16,242 nucleotides of DNA from Jatrophihabitans sp. (lineage in GTDB: Bacteria > Actinomycetota > Actinomycetes > Mycobacteriales > Jatrophihabitantaceae), in contig JAOPVG010000200.1 of the NCBI GenBank assembly GCA_025966255.1, positions 1-16,242 of the forward strand. Direction: 5' to 3'. Of the stretch, positions 13,922 to 16,242 are shown in pieces (within the stretch, counting starts at the first letter, position 1; each line of letters starts with the position of its first letter). The notes beneath the pieces are model-generated. The model made no database searches. It saw only the letters and a list, made by a program, of their open reading frames with translations, and was not told the origin of the DNA. The position numbers were made by a program, and so were the translations under genes.

Positions 13922-16242
13922 CTATGACGGTGGTTGGCCGAGCGGAATGTCCGGGTTGGCCTGCGGGTTCCCGGCGGTGTCCGTCCACGTGATGTGCACC
14001 GTCCACCCGTCGGCCGGCTGGGTCTGACACGAGATGGGGATGATGCTCGCGGCCGGTGGGTTGGGAGCAGTGTCGGGCGCGCCGCACGCATTGCCGGCTT
14101 GATCCTGAAGCACGTACTTGAAGCTCGAACACCCGGCGAGGGCGGTCGGATCGCCGCCGCCGGTGACGGTGGCACCCGTCGACGGGTTGGCGTTCCAGCT
14201 CGCCTGGAAGCCGGTCGGAGTGCACGGCTGGTAACTCGGCGGTGCGCCGGTGAGGACATACGGACTCAGGACGTGCCGGGTGGACGTGCCGGCGTCGCCG
14301 TAGCTGATGTCGACGTGCCAGCCGTCAACGTTGCCGTACTTGGCGACACATTGGGGGTCGGCCGCAATGTTGATCCCGGCCGACGTCGGCTGCGTGGTGC
14401 TGTTGCCGCAGGCCGTGCCGTTCGGCGCCGTGATCGTCTCTTGCCAGCTGTCGGTGAGCTGACCGAGTTCGTTGTCGTTGTACGTCGTGCCTTCGTACTT
14501 CACGAGCACCTGCGAGCCGGGCGCGGTCTTGTCCCACTGGGCGCTGAAGTCGGTCTGCTTCGCGTTGTAGGTGGACGGCTCACCCACGGTGATGCTCTTG
14601 CTGACCGGCGGGGATGGGATGCCGCCGAAGACCAGCGGTGCAGCGCCGTTCTCGCGGAGCACGACCGTGGCGGTGCAGAGGCCGTGGTAGTTGAGCAGGG
14701 GCAGGTTGTTCACCGTGATGGAATCGCTGGCCGGGTCGATGCTCGCGCGGTTCAGCGGCTGCGCCGGGCCACCCCCACAGCGGAACTGGCTGCTGGTGGT
14801 CGCGGTGTCGATCACCGCGAAGGTCTCGCCGCGCGCATCCTTGCTGGCCACCCCGCCGATGTGCAGCGTGAGATCGCAGGTCAGCTGAACCAGGCCGCCG
14901 GTCGGGACACAGTCGCCGGTGAGGGACAGATCCGGCCACGCGGCACTGGTCACCACCTGCACGGGGCCGAGGGAGACACTGCTGGTCGGATGTCCGGGTG
15001 GGCTGACCGTGGCCGTGGCGTTGTACTGCGCACCGGCCTGCACGCCGTCGAACTTGGCGCTGAGGCTGCTGCCCGAACCGTTGTAGGTGATCGGTCCGTG
15101 GGTCGCGTTGAAGCCGTCGGGTCCGGTGAGCCGGAAGGTCACCTTCGCGCCGACCCCGCCGATCGTGCGCACCGGGTTGGACCCGAGGTCGAGGCTGACC
15201 GTGGTGGCCGACGAGCCGCCCAGCGAGGTCGTCGCCGGTTGGGACGCGGCCAGCGTCATCGCCGCTGCTGCCGGCGGGCTCCAGCTGATGGTGCAGGGCG
15301 TGCTCGCCGAAGGCGGGCCGACGTTGCCGCGGTCGCCGATGCCTTCGACCTGGAATCGGACACCCCGACCGAGCAGCGCGTCGCCGCCTTGCAACTGAGC
15401 CGGCGGCTGCTGCACAGACGTGGGATCGGCCGTGACGGACAAGGGGGCCGGAGCGCCGGACAGCCCACGTCCGTCACAGAACTCCGGGATGACCTTCCAG
15501 CTGGAGGCCGGGACGCACCCGCGCGCGACGCTGCCGCATGCGGACCAGGTGACGTTCCAGTTGCCGGCCGAGTCGGTGACGGCCCGGACGTCCTTCGGCG
15601 CGGCCGGACCCTCGGCGCCGGTCGTGACCCGGATCGGCCCGGACTCGGTGCCCTGGCCGTTGATATAGGCGGTGACAGTGACCTCGTACTGCGTGGAGGG
15701 GAAAAGCCCCGACAGGTTGACACTCTTCTGCCCCTGCACCGTCACCGACGCCGGGGGAGACGGCGCCACGTTGCTCAGCAGCGAAACCTTCACCACGTAC
15801 GTCGACGGTTCGCAGTCGGACGGATCCAGCAGCGGGTAGCTCCACTGCAGCAGCACCGACCGCGATCCCGGGATCGGCTGCAGGAGCGTCGGGATGTGCG
15901 GTTTCTGCGTCGCCGTCTTGCAGTTGATCTTGTTGTTGACCGGGCTCACCTGCGGTGGCGGTGTCTTGCTGCTGCTCGGAGGCTTGTTGGTCGGGTTGCC
16001 GACGCGGCTGCGGGTCAGCGCTTCGGCGCCGCCCGCCGCGCTCACCGCCACGGCCGAGCTCTTCTCGATGTCCAGCGGTTCGCTGCTGCCGTCGGTGAAC
16101 AGCACGAGCGCCATCAGGTGGTTCGGCGAGTTGAAGATCACGCGTGAGCCGCGCGCGATCGCGTAGGCATCCGCGAAGCCGCCCGGCTCGATCACGCGGC
16201 CGTTCTGCGTGGCGAGCGGGTAGTCGGCCGCCCCGGTGATTC
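13922..16242 (-). CDS. Large extracytoplasmic FN3/Ig-like multidomain protein, 5' end outside window
   Basis: The C-terminal 773 codons are visible; the frame is open to the right edge, so the start and any signal peptide or membrane anchor lie outside. The visible part begins with a short segment (ITGAADYPLATQNGRVIE) that may end an upstream beta-rich domain. A Pro/Ser/Lys linker follows (KPPSSSKTPPPQVSP), then a recognisable fibronectin type III domain (about 15940-15610) with SVLLQWSYPL and STQYEVTVTAYINGQGTESG. After that come more beta-sandwich-like units down to the C-terminus. Sixteen cysteines are spread over the visible part, which suggests disulfides outside the cytosol. The last two units look like a tandem repeat (listed separately). 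The gene is the first visible member of the FN3-moxR-DUF58-tgpA-like operon, so the MoxR system probably assembles, exports or positions it. No enzymatic motif was found. Confidence 0.85.
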   Translation of the reverse strand, partial: ITGAADYPLATQNGRVIEPGGFADAYAIARGSRVIFNSPNHLMALVLFTDGSSEPLDIEKSSAVAVSAAGGAEALTRSRVGNPTNKPPSSSKTPPPQVSPVNNKINCKTATQKPHIPTLLQPIPGSRSVLLQWSYPLLDPSDCEPSTYVVKVSLLSNVAPSPPASVTVQGQKSVNLSGLFPSTQYEVTVTAYINGQGTESGPIRVTTGAEGPAAPKDVRAVTDSAGNWNVTWSACGSVARGCVPASSWKVIPEFCDGRGLSGAPAPLSVTADPTSVQQPPAQLQGGDALLGRGVRFQVEGIGDRGNVGPPSASTPCTISWSPPAAAAMTLAASQPATTSLGGSSATTVSLDLGSNPVRTIGGVGAKVTFRLTGPDGFNATHGPITYNGSGSSLSAKFDGVQAGAQYNATATVSPPGHPTSSVSLGPVQVVTSAAWPDLSLTGDCVPTGGLVQLTCDLTLHIGGVASKDARGETFAVIDTATTSSQFRCGGGPAQPLNRASIDPASDSITVNNLPLLNYHGLCTATVVLRENGAAPLVFGGIPSPPVSKSITVGEPSTYNAKQTDFSAQWDKTAPGSQVLVKYEGTTYNDNELGQLTDSWQETITAPNGTACGNSTTQPTSAGINIAADPQCVAKYGNVDGWHVDISYGDAGTSTRHVLSPYVLTGAPPSYQPCTPTGFQASWNANPSTGATVTGGGDPTALAGCSSFKYVLQDQAGNACGAPDTAPNPPAASIIPISCQTQPADGWTVHITWTDTAGNPQANPDIPLGQPPS
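13925..14548 (-). repeat. Tandem ~100-residue Cys-containing domain repeat at the protein C-terminus
   Basis: Two adjacent units share the same layout. Unit A (14234-14548) runs FSAQWDKTAPG, then TACGN, then DPQC, then VDGWHVDISYGDAG, then TGAPPS. Unit B (13925-14209) runs FQASWNANPSTG, then NACGA, then ISCQ, then ADGWTVHITWTDTAG, then LGQPPS. Each has the order F-x-A-x-W, ACG, C, DGW-x-V-x-I, and a PP end. The paired cysteines in each unit probably form one disulfide. The match is by eye and the domain family is not recognised. Confidence 0.6.

Noticed and set aside
13885..14259. N-terminal extension of MoxR to an upstream ATG
   Set aside because: The added 125 residues are Arg/Pro/Ser-rich, lie within the upstream coding region and are absent from MoxR proteins; TTG 13884 has a good ribosome binding site.
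13934..16147. Very long open frame on the + strand opposite the FN3 gene
   Set aside because: Its product is Arg/Gly/Val/Asp-rich without any family pattern, while the - strand frame has FN3 motifs. Long antisense frames are expected from third-position GC bias.

Overview
The window is GC-rich, almost completely coding, and typical of an actinomycete (Actinomycetota). The evidence is the strong G/C bias at third codon positions, GTG and TTG starts, several mRNAs that look leaderless, a mycobacterial-type L-lysine 6-aminotransferase, and a MoxR/DUF58/transglutaminase-like/FN3 gene block of the kind found in actinomycetes. I cannot name the genus. No RNA genes, insertion sequences, CRISPR arrays or gaps over 300 bases were seen.

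Left part (1-1546, + strand): the 3' end of a lysine 6-aminotransferase gene (lat), then a coupled pair of an ArsR-type repressor and an AHSA1/SRPBCC protein. The pair is driven by a promoter with a perfect inverted repeat in its -35/-10 spacer, and the start codon lies about where transcription should begin.

Middle part (1572-7534): a single-chain (alpha+beta) 2-oxo acid dehydrogenase E1 on the - strand is divergent from a MarR regulator. Only 35 bases separate them, and these carry two copies of TTATATA spaced 13 bases apart. The MarR gene overlaps a 12-TM MFS exporter gene (ATGA). A 14-TM DHA2-type MFS exporter follows, convergent with a small DoxX-like membrane protein.

Right part (7578-16242): a cytosolic Ser/Thr protein kinase with a Pro-rich linker and a C-terminal PH-like domain is convergent with a four-gene - strand operon. 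In transcription order the operon encodes a large Cys-containing FN3/Ig-like extracytoplasmic protein (5' end outside the window), a MoxR AAA+ ATPase, a DUF58 protein, and a TgpA-like membrane protein with a transglutaminase fold. The last has lost its predicted catalytic Cys and His, and the DUF58 protein has a degraded metal-binding (MIDAS) motif. The likely picture is a MoxR-driven envelope or surface-assembly module, possibly under kinase control, in which the transglutaminase domain acts as a binding rather than a catalytic module. This system-level reading is inference.

Gene boundaries follow stop codons exactly. Several starts were moved from the longest open frame because of ribosome binding sites, overlaps or leaderless promoters; the reasons are given per gene.
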